Notes: generated by a model not told the origin, from the sequence alone. A stretch of DNA of 64,000 bases from UMGS1668 sp035447605 (GCA_035447605.1 DAOTHJ010000009.1:1-64000), one strand, 5' to 3'; shown: positions 11,174-20,228, numbered from the stretch's first letter. Made by a program: numbers and translations.

Positions 11174-13126
11174 ATGAATACCAATCCCTTTCTTGAACTG
11201 TCGCCCGAGGTAGAGAGCGCACTGCGAAGCGGAAAACCCGTCGTTGCGCTGGAGTCCTCCACGATCTGCCATACCATGCCGTATCCGCGCGGTGCCGAAA
11301 CCGTTAAAAAGGCGCAGGAACTGATCCGCGGCGAGGGTGTCACGCCGGCCGCAATCGCCATCCTCGAAGGCAAAATGCGGATCGGCCTCTCCGACAAGGA
11401 GATCGACTACCTCGGCCGCTGCGGAACCTCCGTGGCAAAGGTCTCGGTGAAAGATCTGCCGGTCTTTGCCGCAAAGAGCATGGACGGCGCCACCGATCTG
11501 GCCGCCACAATGAAGATCGCGAAGATGGCCGGCATCAAATTGCTGGCGGCCGGCGGCATCGGCGGCGTGCATGTGTTCCCGGGCGAGGTGACCGACGTCC
11601 CGGCCGAGATCGAGGAACTGGGCCGCACCGATATGCTGGTTGTCTGCTCCGGCTGCATCCAGGATCAGGGTCGCACGCTCGAATACCTCGAGGGCAGAGG
11701 CGTCACCGTCGTCGGCTTCGGCACGGGGAGCTTCCCGGCGTTTTATACGGCCGAGAGCGACACCCCTCTGGAGTACCGGCTCGACAGCGCGCCGGAAGTC
11801 GCAAAGGCCTTCCGCGCAAAGGAGACCCTCGGCATCGAGAGCAGCGTGCTGGTGCTGAATCCGGTTCCGGCCGGGGACGCCATGGGCAAGAGCGTCATCG
11901 ACCGCGCCATGGGCATCGCCGGGCCGAAAGCGGACGAGCTGGGGCTTCGCGGCAAAGACAGAATGCCCTTCCTGCTTGCGCTTATCAAAGAAATGACCGG
12001 CGGCATGGGGCTCGACACCAACGCCGCATTGCTGTTAAATAACGCGCGCGCCGCCGCGCAGATCGGATACCTGCTCTCCGCCATCGCCGAGATCGACGGC
12101 GCCGGAAACGGAAAGGGCTTCGATCCCGCCGCCGTGCTGCGCATCCGCAACGACATCGCCGAGGAGATCGGTACGGGCATCGCAAAGGATTTTGAGACGT
12201 TCCGCAGCGAGTTCCGCGCCGAGATCGAGGAGATGCTCTCCGCCTTTGAGCCGGCCTCGCCGGAACCCGCGCAGGAGCTTTCCGAATCGGAGATCCCGCA
12301 GCCGGCTTCTTATCGGCCGGCCTACACGCCTTCTCCGGCGCTCAGCCGCGCGCCTTCCTATGCGCCGCCGGAGCCCGAACCGGAGCCGCAGCCCGTCGTC
12401 TATTCCGAAGTGCCGCACGCCCCGACCCCTTCGGCCATCGCAAACTTCAAGCCGCAGGGCCAGATGGTTGAAGAGAGGGAAAAAGAGGCCGAGCTGGACG
12501 GCGACTATCGGCCGACCGAATATAATCCGAAGAATTTCGGTAAAAACAAGGAAGAAACCGCGCTGGAGCCTGCCTCGGAAGAATCCGCGATGCAGGAGCC
12601 TGAGATTCCGCCTGTTCCCGAAAAGAAGTCGGCCCGGGCAAAGAAGCCTGCCGCGGAAGAGCCTGTCGTGCAGGAACTTCCCGCGGAGGAGCCCGCCGTG
12701 ACGGAGCCGGAACCCGCTCCTGAGGCGGAAGCCGAGGAAGAACGTTCCGAAGAGACCGCCGGGGAGGAACCCGCCGCCGGAGGTTCTTCCGGAGAGGACG
12801 AGTACCAGCCGACCGATTACAATCCGGCCAACTTCGGCAAACATGAAAACGAGGAACAGCCCGATAAAGAAGAGGTCGGCACAACCGCCTACGACCCGGA
12901 ATTCTACCGCAAACGCTCCGAGGAACGGAAACACCGCATCGCCGCGGCCGCGGGAGAAGAACGGCATAAAGAAGAAGAAAAGGGCGCCGAGCCGGAATAC
13001 GTCGACTGCAAGGGCCCGCTGGAATTTACCGGCGAGCATCCGTGGGCATGGAAATGCACCCGCTGCGGGCAGCTCTTCCAGAAGCATGAGCTTCCGCACA
13101 AGCGCGTCAAGCTTCCGGAAGAATGA
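11174..13126 (+). CDS. psuG: PsuG-like protein fused to a long disordered tail with a Cys/His knuckle
   Basis: This is a 650-residue protein, whereas PsuG (pseudouridine-5'-phosphate glycosidase) is about 310. Residues 1-305 align throughout with PsuG: ALESS (Glu27), KVSVKDLP (Lys93), GGIGGVH (His133). In the E. coli enzyme the Schiff-base lysine sits in VVCAGAKSILD; here the segment is VVCSGCIQDQG, two residues shorter and without Lys, so glycosidase activity is doubtful. Residues from about 350 on are Pro/Glu/Ala-rich and probably disordered. Two copies of a motif, YRPTEYNPKNFGK near 443 and YQPTDYNPANFGK near 543, lie there with a related YDPEFYRK. The last 40 residues hold Cys and His (DCKG, HPW, CTRCG, H, H) that could bind zinc. 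The stop overlaps the thpR start by 4 bases. The PsuG fold is certain; the role of the whole protein is unknown. Confidence 0.85.
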   Translation: MNTNPFLELSPEVESALRSGKPVVALESSTICHTMPYPRGAETVKKAQELIRGEGVTPAAIAILEGKMRIGLSDKEIDYLGRCGTSVAKVSVKDLPVFAAKSMDGATDLAATMKIAKMAGIKLLAAGGIGGVHVFPGEVTDVPAEIEELGRTDMLVVCSGCIQDQGRTLEYLEGRGVTVVGFGTGSFPAFYTAESDTPLEYRLDSAPEVAKAFRAKETLGIESSVLVLNPVPAGDAMGKSVIDRAMGIAGPKADELGLRGKDRMPFLLALIKEMTGGMGLDTNAALLLNNARAAAQIGYLLSAIAEIDGAGNGKGFDPAAVLRIRNDIAEEIGTGIAKDFETFRSEFRAEIEEMLSAFEPASPEPAQELSESEIPQPASYRPAYTPSPALSRAPSYAPPEPEPEPQPVVYSEVPHAPTPSAIANFKPQGQMVEEREKEAELDGDYRPTEYNPKNFGKNKEETALEPASEESAMQEPEIPPVPEKKSARAKKPAAEEPVVQELPAEEPAVTEPEPAPEAEAEEERSEETAGEEPAAGGSSGEDEYQPTDYNPANFGKHENEEQPDKEEVGTTAYDPEFYRKRSEERKHRIAAAAGEERHKEEEKGAEPEYVDCKGPLEFTGEHPWAWKCTRCGQLFQKHELPHKRVKLPEE

Positions 13127-13698
13127 TGCAGCAGGATGCCGGTAATGAGCACGGCGACCGGCTGTTTATCGCCCTGCTGTTTGACGAGGAGACAAAGGAC
13201 CGTCTCTGCGGCGCAATGAAATACCTCGCCGCCCATATGCGCGGCGGACACACCACCGGCCGGGAGAACCTGCACCTGACGCTCGCCTTTTTGGGCGAGA
13301 CAAAGCGGGCTTCGGAGGTTCGCCGGGCGATGGAGGAGGCCGCGGGTCCGGCCTTTGATTATCAGATTGGGGGCAGCGGACGCTTCTCTCGCGGGGACGG
13401 CTCTATTTTCTGGGCGGGCATCGCGGCGCCCGAGGAGCTGTACCGGCTTTACAGCCGCCTCTCCGGAGCGCTCGCCGCACACGGTTTCCGGCTGGAGGAG
13501 CGGCCCTTTAAACCGCACCTGACGCTTGGACGCGAAATCGTTACGGACGAGACGTTCGACCCGAGGGAGATGGAGAAGCTCCTGCCGGAGAAACCGCTTC
13601 ACGCCGGAAAAATCAGCCTGATGAAATCCGAGCGCATCGCCGGAAAACTGACCTACACCGAAACCCACTCCGTTTATCTCGGAGAAAAGGAGAGCTGA
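13123..13698 (+). CDS. thpR: RNA 2',3'-cyclic phosphodiesterase (2H family, ThpR/LigT)
   Basis: The 191-residue protein has the two signature tetrapeptides of 2H phosphoesterases, HLTL (in LHLTLAFLGE, about residue 49) and HLTL (in PHLTLGRE, about residue 129), each contributing a catalytic His and Thr. The family hydrolyses 2',3'-cyclic phosphate ends of RNA. It overlaps the end of the PsuG-like gene by ATGA, so the two are translationally coupled. Pairing with a pseudouridine-related protein hints at RNA turnover, though that is inference. Confidence 0.9.
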   Translation: MMQQDAGNEHGDRLFIALLFDEETKDRLCGAMKYLAAHMRGGHTTGRENLHLTLAFLGETKRASEVRRAMEEAAGPAFDYQIGGSGRFSRGDGSIFWAGIAAPEELYRLYSRLSGALAAHGFRLEERPFKPHLTLGREIVTDETFDPREMEKLLPEKPLHAGKISLMKSERIAGKLTYTETHSVYLGEKES

Positions 13699-13700
13699 CT

Positions 13701-14258
13701 TTGGAGGATGCATTCACCGAGGGAATCCGCCCGGGCGGCCTCACCGACAACCGCGGGATCCGGATCCTGATCTGTCACATTCTGGCTGCGGCAGGGGAGC
13801 CTCTGAGCTTTGACGAGCTCACCGAGGCCGTTCTTGCCGACGGCACGGCCAATTATTTTGAATTTGCGGACGCGGCATCCGAGCTCAAAAACCTCGACTG
13901 CGTCGACATGTTCCGCAGCGAGCACGGCGTCTGCGAATACCGACTGACCGCGAAGGGAAAGGACGTCGCCGAGAAGCTCTCGGGCGATCTGCCGGCCTCC
14001 ATCCGCGAGAAAGCCGCGGCAAACGCAAAATCCATGATTCTGCGCCGCAGGAGAGAGGAGGAAAACCTCGTCTCCGTCACCCGGACCGAAGACGGCTTTA
14101 TGCTGCACATCGAGATGAAGGATATCGGCACCGATCTGATGGAGCTTTCGCTCTTCCTGCCCACCATGGAGCAGGCGATCGAGGCGAAGGAGCGGTTCCT
14201 CGAGGACCCGACCGCCTCTTATAAAAAAGTTTTGGAGGCGCTGGCAGGAGAGATCTGA
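13701..14258 (+). CDS. DUF4364 family protein, winged-helix-like
   Basis: This 185-residue protein matches the clostridial DUF4364 family. An N-terminal winged-helix-like half (about 15-90, LTDNRGIRILICHIL, then a C-terminal wing at EYRLTAKG) is followed by an alpha/beta half. The family is probably a DNA-binding regulator, but no target is known. The start is TTG 13701, with AGGAGA 9 bases upstream and no ATG at the expected place. It lies 2 bases after thpR and completes the operon. Confidence 0.8.
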   Translation: MEDAFTEGIRPGGLTDNRGIRILICHILAAAGEPLSFDELTEAVLADGTANYFEFADAASELKNLDCVDMFRSEHGVCEYRLTAKGKDVAEKLSGDLPASIREKAAANAKSMILRRRREEENLVSVTRTEDGFMLHIEMKDIGTDLMELSLFLPTMEQAIEAKERFLEDPTASYKKVLEALAGEI

Positions 14259-14312
14259 CCGGCGCATATCCTTGATAAAAACACAGTACCCGACTACAAG
14301 GAGGTGCTTATT

Positions 14313-15368
14313 ATGAAAATCAACGTCGCTCTGCTGTTCGGCGGAGTTTCCAGCGAACACGAAGTTTCCTGCAAATCCGTCGCATCCGTTGCGGAGAATA
14401 TCAACAGGGAAAAATACAACATCCATATGATCGGCATTACCCAGGAGGGCCAATGGCAGTATTACAACGGGCCGATCGGCCTCGTGAAGGAGAACCGCTG
14501 GGAGGATACGGCCTACACCTGCCCGGCGTTTCTTTCCCCGGACCGGTCCGTCCACGGCATTCTTTTTAACCACGACGGCAAACTGACTTCCCGAAAGATC
14601 GACGTGGTTTTTCCCGTGCTGCACGGCAAAAACGGCGAAGACGGCACGATGCAGGGCCTTCTGGAGATCGCCGGCATCCCGTATGTCGGCTGCGACGTGC
14701 TCGCCTCCGCGGTCTGCATGGATAAGGATATCTGCCACACCGTGCTCGCAAACGCCGGCGTACCGCAGGTGCGGTGGCTGACCTATTTCTCCGGCTGCGA
14801 TTACGGGCAGGCCGCCGAAGAGGTGGGCCGGGAGCTCGGCTGGCCGGTCTTTGTCAAGCCCGCGAACGCCGGCTCCTCGGTCGGCATCACCAAAGTGAAA
14901 AAACAGGCGGACCTCAGAGCCGCCTTCGACCTCGCCTTTAAAAACGACCGCAAGATCCTCGTCGAAGAGGCGGTCAAAAATCCCATCGAGATCGAGTGCT
15001 CCGTGCTCGGCAACGACGAAGTGGTCGTCGCCGGCCCGGGGGAGATCGTTCCGGCGGAGGAATTCTATACCTACGATGCAAAATACAACAACGCCGAGAG
15101 CCTGCTCTATATTCCGGCGAGGATCCCGGAGGAGACCGCCGCGGAGGTGCGCGAGATCGCCAAAAAGGCCTATCATGTCCTCGGCTGCCGCGGTATGGCG
15201 CGGGTGGATTTCCTGATCGACGGAGATACGAAAAAGATCTATCTCAACGAGCCGAATACGCTGCCGGGCTTCACGGATATCTCCATGTATCCGAAGCTGC
15301 TCGTCGCATCCGGCATGAAGTATTCGGAGATTATCGACCGGCTGCTGGAGCTTGCGCTGGAGCCGTGA
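14313..15368 (+). CDS. ddl: D-alanine-D-alanine ligase
   Basis: This 351-residue ATP-grasp ligase forms the D-Ala-D-Ala dipeptide for peptidoglycan. Motifs are ALLFGGVSSEHEVS at the N-terminus, VFVKPANAGSSVGI (ATP-binding), GDTKKIYLNEPNTLPGFT (Mg2+-binding Glu/Asn) and an IDRLLELAL C-terminus. ATG 14313 is preferred to the upstream ATG because AAGGAGGTG ends 6 bases before it. No VanA-type signature is evident: the active-site loop reads EFYTYDAKY, as in D-Ala-D-Ala enzymes. murI follows after about 180 bases, a peptidoglycan-precursor pairing. Confidence 0.97.
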   Translation: MKINVALLFGGVSSEHEVSCKSVASVAENINREKYNIHMIGITQEGQWQYYNGPIGLVKENRWEDTAYTCPAFLSPDRSVHGILFNHDGKLTSRKIDVVFPVLHGKNGEDGTMQGLLEIAGIPYVGCDVLASAVCMDKDICHTVLANAGVPQVRWLTYFSGCDYGQAAEEVGRELGWPVFVKPANAGSSVGITKVKKQADLRAAFDLAFKNDRKILVEEAVKNPIEIECSVLGNDEVVVAGPGEIVPAEEFYTYDAKYNNAESLLYIPARIPEETAAEVREIAKKAYHVLGCRGMARVDFLIDGDTKKIYLNEPNTLPGFTDISMYPKLLVASGMKYSEIIDRLLELALEP

Positions 15369-15546
15369 GCCTGCAAAAACGGATGACGGGAACGTATTTT
15401 TGTCCGGAACGGAGCCGGCCGGCGGCATTTTGAGATTCCGCCCGGAACGGGTTTGCCCATGAGTCTTTTATGAAGCTTCGGGCGGCCGATCCATACCGGC
15501 AGGGCGGGCGTTCGCTTCGGAATTATGTAATTTGGAGGAACTGCTT

Positions 15547-16359
15547 ACGGATACACGAGCCATCGGCGTCTTTGATTCCGGGCTGGGCGGCCTCACCGCC
15601 GTCCGGGAGCTCAGACGCATTCTTCCCGGCGAGAATATCTGTTATTTTGGGGATACCGCGAGGGTGCCTTACGGCAGCCGCGGCGGAGAGACGATCCGCC
15701 GGTTTGCCTCGGAATGCCTTGATTTTCTTGAGCGGCAGGACGTCAAGCTGATCGTCGTCGCCTGCGGCACGGTGAGCTCCGTGCTCGCCGACGAGATGGG
15801 AAGCCGCCCGGTGCCCTGCATCGGCGTCGTCGGCCCGACCGCGGAAGCCGCGATTGCTGCGACCAAAAACGGAAAGATCGGCCTCATCGCCACCGCCGCC
15901 ACCGTCGCCAGCCGCTCCTACGAAAAAGCCGTGAAAGCGATTTCCCCGGCTGCGGAGTTTGAGGGCGTGGCGTGCCCGCTGCTGGTGCCGCTCGTCGAGA
16001 ACGGCTACACCGATTTTCACAACGAGGTCACGCGGAAGGTGCTCTCCGGCTATTTTGAAAAATTCGACCTGACCGACATGGATACCCTGATCCTCGGCTG
16101 CACCCACTATCCGCTGCTTTACACGATGATTGACGAGATGACCGGGAGAAGACTCTTCCTGATCGATTCCGGCAGGGAGACCGCCCTCGCCGCGGCGCGG
16201 TATTTAAAAGAAAACGGTCTGCTGAACGAAAGCGGAGAGGCGGGAAAGATGAAATTCTTCCTCACCGACGCCGCCGGCAGCTTTGCGGATCTCGGCAGAG
16301 AATTTCTGGGGGAGGAGCTGACCGAGGTCGAGAAAATCTCCCCCGACGATTTGATATAG
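15547..16359 (+). CDS. murI: glutamate racemase, apparent ACG start
   Basis: The 270-residue racemase supplies D-glutamate for peptidoglycan. Two catalytic cysteines are visible: VACGTVSS, with Ser/Thr context, near residue 75, and ILGCTHYPLL near residue 184, with the N-terminal IGVFDSGLGGLT loop. No ATG, GTG or TTG lies where the family starts. ACG at 15547 would give (M)DTRAIGVFDSGLGG, a standard N-terminus, and GGAGG ends exactly 8 bases before it. The in-frame TTG at 15532 overlaps this ribosome site and has none of its own. The ACG start is therefore my best call; the coding region itself is certain. DUF1934 and argS follow closely. Confidence 0.9.
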   Translation, partial: TDTRAIGVFDSGLGGLTAVRELRRILPGENICYFGDTARVPYGSRGGETIRRFASECLDFLERQDVKLIVVACGTVSSVLADEMGSRPVPCIGVVGPTAEAAIAATKNGKIGLIATAATVASRSYEKAVKAISPAAEFEGVACPLLVPLVENGYTDFHNEVTRKVLSGYFEKFDLTDMDTLILGCTHYPLLYTMIDEMTGRRLFLIDSGRETALAAARYLKENGLLNESGEAGKMKFFLTDAAGSFADLGREFLGEELTEVEKISPDDLI

Positions 16360-16370
16360 AGGAAACTGCA

Positions 16371-16811
16371 ATGAAAAAAGATGTGGTTATATTTATAAAA
16401 GGCATTCAGGATATCGACGGCGAAAAAGACACCATCGAGATGCTGACCAAGGGAAAATACTATAAAAGAAAAGGCAGCTGGTTCATTGATTACGACGAGG
16501 CCGAGGAAGAGGACGCCGTGCCGACGATCAAAACCAAGCTTCAGGTGGACGGCACCGAGAAGGTGACGATGACCCGCCGCGGCAAGCGCCGCAGCCAGCT
16601 CATCATCGAGAACGGCACGCGCCACCAGTGCCTCTATGATAACGGCTTCACGGACTGGATCATGGGCGTCCAGGGAGGCGAGATCAAGAACGATCTGAAG
16701 GAAAACGGCGGGATGCTGAATTTTCGCTATTCCTTGGATATCAACACGGTTCTCTCGAGCGAGAACGAAGTCAATATCGTAGTGAAGGAGTGCGAACATC
16801 ACGATGCATAA
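16371..16811 (+). CDS. DUF1934 (YwiB-like) beta-barrel protein
   Basis: This 146-residue protein matches DUF1934/YwiB, a lipocalin-like cytosolic barrel of unknown function. The neighbour is diagnostic: ywiB precedes argS in Bacillus as well. Characteristic segments are GKYYKRKGSWFIDYDE and GFTDWIMGVQ. It starts 11 bases after murI and overlaps argS by 8 bases, indicating one transcript. Confidence 0.85.
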   Translation: MKKDVVIFIKGIQDIDGEKDTIEMLTKGKYYKRKGSWFIDYDEAEEEDAVPTIKTKLQVDGTEKVTMTRRGKRRSQLIIENGTRHQCLYDNGFTDWIMGVQGGEIKNDLKENGGMLNFRYSLDINTVLSSENEVNIVVKECEHHDA

Positions 16812-18540
16812 TCCCGTCGCGGAAGCGAAACAGGAATTCAGGGGCCGGATTGAGTCGGCGTTCCGGGCCGCATTTGCCGCCGGCGAGCTGCCAGAGGCGG
16901 AGCTCCCCGATTTTATCGTCGAGATCCCGGCCGATTCCAAAAACGGAGACCTCGCCACCAACGCCGCTCTGGTATCCGCCCGCGCGCTGCATACGGCGCC
17001 GAAAAAAATCGCGGAGGCCCTTGTCTCCCATCTGGGGGAGGGCGGAATCTTTACGAAGGCGGAGGTCGCCGGGCCCGGATTCCTCAACGTCTTCTATGCG
17101 CCGGAATGGTACGCGGATACTGTATCCGCCGTTTTGGAGGAGGATGCGGACTACGGCCGCAGCGACATCGGCGCCGGCAAAAAGATCATGGTGGAGTTCG
17201 TCTCCGCCAACCCGACCGGCCCGATGCATATGGGCAACGCCCGTGGCGGAGCGATCGGCGACGGCATCGCCGCGGCGCTTGATGCATGCGGCTACGACGT
17301 GACCCGCGAATTCTATATCAACGACGCGGGCAACCAGATCGCCAAATTCGGCTGCTCGCTTGAGGCAAGATATCTTCAAATTTATAAAGGCGAGGAAGCT
17401 GTCGAGTTTCCGGAGGACGGCTACCACGGCGAGGATATTAAGGAGCGCGCGAAGGAATTCGCGGATCTCTATGGAGATAAATATCTCGATGCCGACCCGG
17501 AGGAACGCCGGGAGGCCCTGATCGCCTATGCGCTGCCGAAAAACGTCGAGGGCCTTCAGCGCGACCTTGCGAAATACCGCATCGATTACGACGTCTGGTT
17601 CCGCGAGAGCTCGCTCTATAAAGACGGCACCGTCGATAAAATCGTGAAAATTCTGACCGATAAGGGCCTCACCTACGAGAAGGACGGCGCCCTTTGGTAT
17701 AAAAATACGCAGGTGCTGGCCGAGAGGCTTCGCCGGGAAGGCAAAACCGAGGAGCAGATCGAGGCGCTGGAGCTCAAGGACGACGTTCTGATCCGCCAAA
17801 ACGGCAACCCGACCTACTTTGCCGGCGACATCGCCTACCATTACAACAAATTCGCCCTCCGCGGTTTCGACCGTGTGATCAACGTCTGGGGCGCCGACCA
17901 CCACGGCCATGTCGCGCGGCTCAAGGGCGCGATGGACGCCGTCGGCTGCGATGGGGACAGGCTCGACATCGTGCTGATGCAGCTCGTCGAGCTCATGCGG
18001 GACGGCGAGCCCGTCCGCATGAGCAAGCGCACCGGAAAAGCCATCACGCTGACCGATCTGCTCGAAGAGGTGCCGCTCGACGCGGCGCGCTTCTTCTTCA
18101 ATCTGCGCGAGCCGAGCACCCACCTGATCTTCGATCTCGGCCTCGCCGTACAGCAGGACAGCCAGAACCCGGTCTATTATGTGCAGTATGCGCACGCGCG
18201 CATCTGCTCGATCCTCAAAAATCTCGCGGCCGAGGGCGTCGAGTTTAAGCCCGAATACGCCGGCCGCGCCTATTCCGCGCCGGAGGAGCTTTCGCTGATC
18301 GGCGGGCTCGCGCGGTTCCCGGGAGAGATCATCGACGCGGCCAACGCCTACGATCCGGCCCGCCTCACCAAATACGCGATCGACGTCGCCACGCTGTTCC
18401 ACAAATTCTATAACAGCTGCCGCGTCAAGGGCGAAGAGGAGACGGTGCTCCAGTCGAGGCTTGCGCTCTGCGTCTCCGTCAAGACGGTGATCCGCAACGT
18501 GCTTACGATGCTCAAGATCACCGTGCCGGAGTATATGTAA
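16804..18540 (+). CDS. argS: arginyl-tRNA synthetase
   Basis: This 578-residue class I synthetase charges tRNA-Arg. It has the N-terminal Add-1 domain, the HIGH-like PTGPMHMGNARGG (about residue 138), the MSKRTG (KMSK-type) loop near 402 and the alpha-helical anticodon-binding domain ending in KITVPEYM. It is last in murI-ywiB-argS. Downstream, the last 16 codons plus about 66 bases of non-coding sequence recur at 18693-18811. Confidence 0.97.
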   Translation: MHNPVAEAKQEFRGRIESAFRAAFAAGELPEAELPDFIVEIPADSKNGDLATNAALVSARALHTAPKKIAEALVSHLGEGGIFTKAEVAGPGFLNVFYAPEWYADTVSAVLEEDADYGRSDIGAGKKIMVEFVSANPTGPMHMGNARGGAIGDGIAAALDACGYDVTREFYINDAGNQIAKFGCSLEARYLQIYKGEEAVEFPEDGYHGEDIKERAKEFADLYGDKYLDADPEERREALIAYALPKNVEGLQRDLAKYRIDYDVWFRESSLYKDGTVDKIVKILTDKGLTYEKDGALWYKNTQVLAERLRREGKTEEQIEALELKDDVLIRQNGNPTYFAGDIAYHYNKFALRGFDRVINVWGADHHGHVARLKGAMDAVGCDGDRLDIVLMQLVELMRDGEPVRMSKRTGKAITLTDLLEEVPLDAARFFFNLREPSTHLIFDLGLAVQQDSQNPVYYVQYAHARICSILKNLAAEGVEFKPEYAGRAYSAPEELSLIGGLARFPGEIIDAANAYDPARLTKYAIDVATLFHKFYNSCRVKGEEETVLQSRLALCVSVKTVIRNVLTMLKITVPEYM

Positions 18541-18692
18541 TGACAAAACCCCGGCTTTTCGCGGAAAGCCGCCGGGCAGTCCCCCAAAAACTTTTCGGAG
18601 ACCTGTGAGAGCTTTTCGGAGCCCGAGAAAACCGTGCGGCGCCCGAAAAACGGGGGCCACCGACTTTTTTTCCGAACTGCCGCAAATGTCAT

Positions 18693-18811
18693 GATCCGCA
18701 ACGTGCTTACGATGTTCAAGATCACCGTGCCGGAATACATGTGAGCACGGGATTCCCGCTTTTTCCAAAATGCCGCCGGGCAGTGTCCGGAAAACTTTTC
18801 GGAGAGCCTGC
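18693..18811 (+). pseudogene. relic copy of the argS 3' end and its downstream sequence
   Basis: This block repeats 18489-18606 at an offset of 204. It encodes IRNVLTMFKITVPEYM followed by TGA, where argS has Leu in place of Phe and ends TAA; the Glu and Tyr codons before the stop differ synonymously. The similarity continues past the stop through GCCGCCGGGCAGT and AACTTTTCGGAG. The 432-base gap 18541-18972 contains this relic and otherwise nothing I recognise as a gene. Confidence 0.88.
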
Positions 18812-18972
18812 CGGAACCTCCCTTTAGGAATACCGGACCGGGTATCTTATCAACTTTTCGGCCGTTCAGCCGACCACCCATGCGTTCACCGGAATATGGC
18901 GTCCGCCGGGATGCTCGTTTCAGCATCCGCGCGGGCGCTTTTTCACATTCAAAAAAAGGAAGGGATGTCGGA

Positions 18973-20217
18973 ATGGAAAAACTCCCGAATCGTCCGCTAC
19001 TGCTCGACGGCGCGACCGGCACAAGGCTTATGGCCGCGGGCATGCCGCAGGGCGTCTGCCCGGAGGCGTGGATTCTTGAGCACCCGGAGGTCATCCGGGA
19101 GATTCAGAGAGGCTACGTGGAGGCCGGCTCGGAGATTCTCTATGCCCCGACCTTTGGCGCAAATCCGCTTCGGCTCGCCGCTTTCGGCCTTGAGGATCAG
19201 ATGGAGCGGATGAACCGGGAGCTTGTTTCGCTTGCGAAGGAGGCTTCCGCCGGGAAAGCCTTGGTTGCCGGGGATCTTTCCACGGCCGGCGTGCTGCCGG
19301 AGCCCTTCGGCGAGCTGCCCTATGGGGATCTGGTCGCCTATTATGAAACACAGGCCGCCGTGCTCCGGGACGCCGGGGTCGATCTGTTGGGCTGCGAGAC
19401 ATTCACGTCTCTTTCGGATGCGAGGGCCGCGCTGCTCGGCGCAAGAAAGACCGGACTCCCGGTGATGGTCAGCATCTCCGCCGACGAGACCGGCCGCACC
19501 ATGATGGGTTCGGAGGCGCTTGCCGGCCTGATTGTTTTGCAAAGTCTCGGCGCCGCCGCCTTCGGCCTCAACTGCGGAGAAGGCCCGGAAAGGATGCTTC
19601 CCGCCCTGAGCCCTCTTTTCGCCTGTGCGAATATTCCGCTCATTGCAAAACCGAATGCGGGCGTTCCGGTTGGAAGGCCGCCGCACTATGATCTCTCGCC
19701 GGAGGAATTTGCCGCCGGGATGGAAAAACTGCTCGCGGCCGGCGCAACCGTGGCAGGGGGCTGCTGCGGCACGGACAACCGGCACATCGCCCTGCTTCGC
19801 CGGCTCATGGACCGCTTCAATTTTCCGGCCCGGAAGCCGCCGGAGACGGAGACGCTTGCAGCGCCGGACGAAAAAATCCCCGTTTCGGATGGGCAGCGCG
19901 CGTATTTTCTTGAAAAAACATTCCGCTTCTCTGCGGAGATCGCCTGCGGGGCGGATCTGGACGATGCGCTCATTGATGCCGCGGAGGAGCCCGGAGACGC
20001 CGCCCTGATCCGCATTGCCTCTCCGGAGGAGGCCCGCCTGTTTGCCCAAAGCGCCCATTTGCTGCATAAGCCCGCCGCCTTTCTCGCGGAAAATGAAGAG
20101 GCGCTCGCCGAAGCTTTATTCTTGTATCCGGGCAGGGCGATTCTCGATTCCCGCAGCCGGATCGACGGAGAGCGGCTCGCGGCGCTTGCCGCGGAATACG
20201 GCGCGGTCGTCCGCTGA
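18973..20217 (+). CDS. homocysteine S-methyltransferase module of MetH with a remnant pterin-binding domain (truncated MetH)
   Basis: The 414-residue protein has a complete N-terminal MetH homocysteine-binding barrel: LLDGATGTRL at the start and zinc ligands in FGLNCGEG (about 200) and GGCCGTDNRHI (about 262). Residues from about 310 on resemble the next MetH module, the methyltetrahydrofolate-binding barrel, in compressed form (DLDDALIDAAEEPGDAALI, ALFLYPGRAILDSRSRI). The cobalamin-binding and reactivation modules are absent. It may work with a separate corrinoid protein encoded elsewhere, as split MetH systems do, or take methyl groups from another donor. ATG 18973 has AGGAAGGG upstream. 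A strong terminator follows. Confidence 0.8.
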   Translation: MEKLPNRPLLLDGATGTRLMAAGMPQGVCPEAWILEHPEVIREIQRGYVEAGSEILYAPTFGANPLRLAAFGLEDQMERMNRELVSLAKEASAGKALVAGDLSTAGVLPEPFGELPYGDLVAYYETQAAVLRDAGVDLLGCETFTSLSDARAALLGARKTGLPVMVSISADETGRTMMGSEALAGLIVLQSLGAAAFGLNCGEGPERMLPALSPLFACANIPLIAKPNAGVPVGRPPHYDLSPEEFAAGMEKLLAAGATVAGGCCGTDNRHIALLRRLMDRFNFPARKPPETETLAAPDEKIPVSDGQRAYFLEKTFRFSAEIACGADLDDALIDAAEEPGDAALIRIASPEEARLFAQSAHLLHKPAAFLAENEEALAEALFLYPGRAILDSRSRIDGERLAALAAEYGAVVR

Positions 20218-20228
20218 TTGATAGAAAT

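Noticed and set aside
16771..18768. 665-codon minus-strand frame over argS
   Set aside because: Shadow of argS; its length reflects high GC and scarcity of stop codons in that phase.
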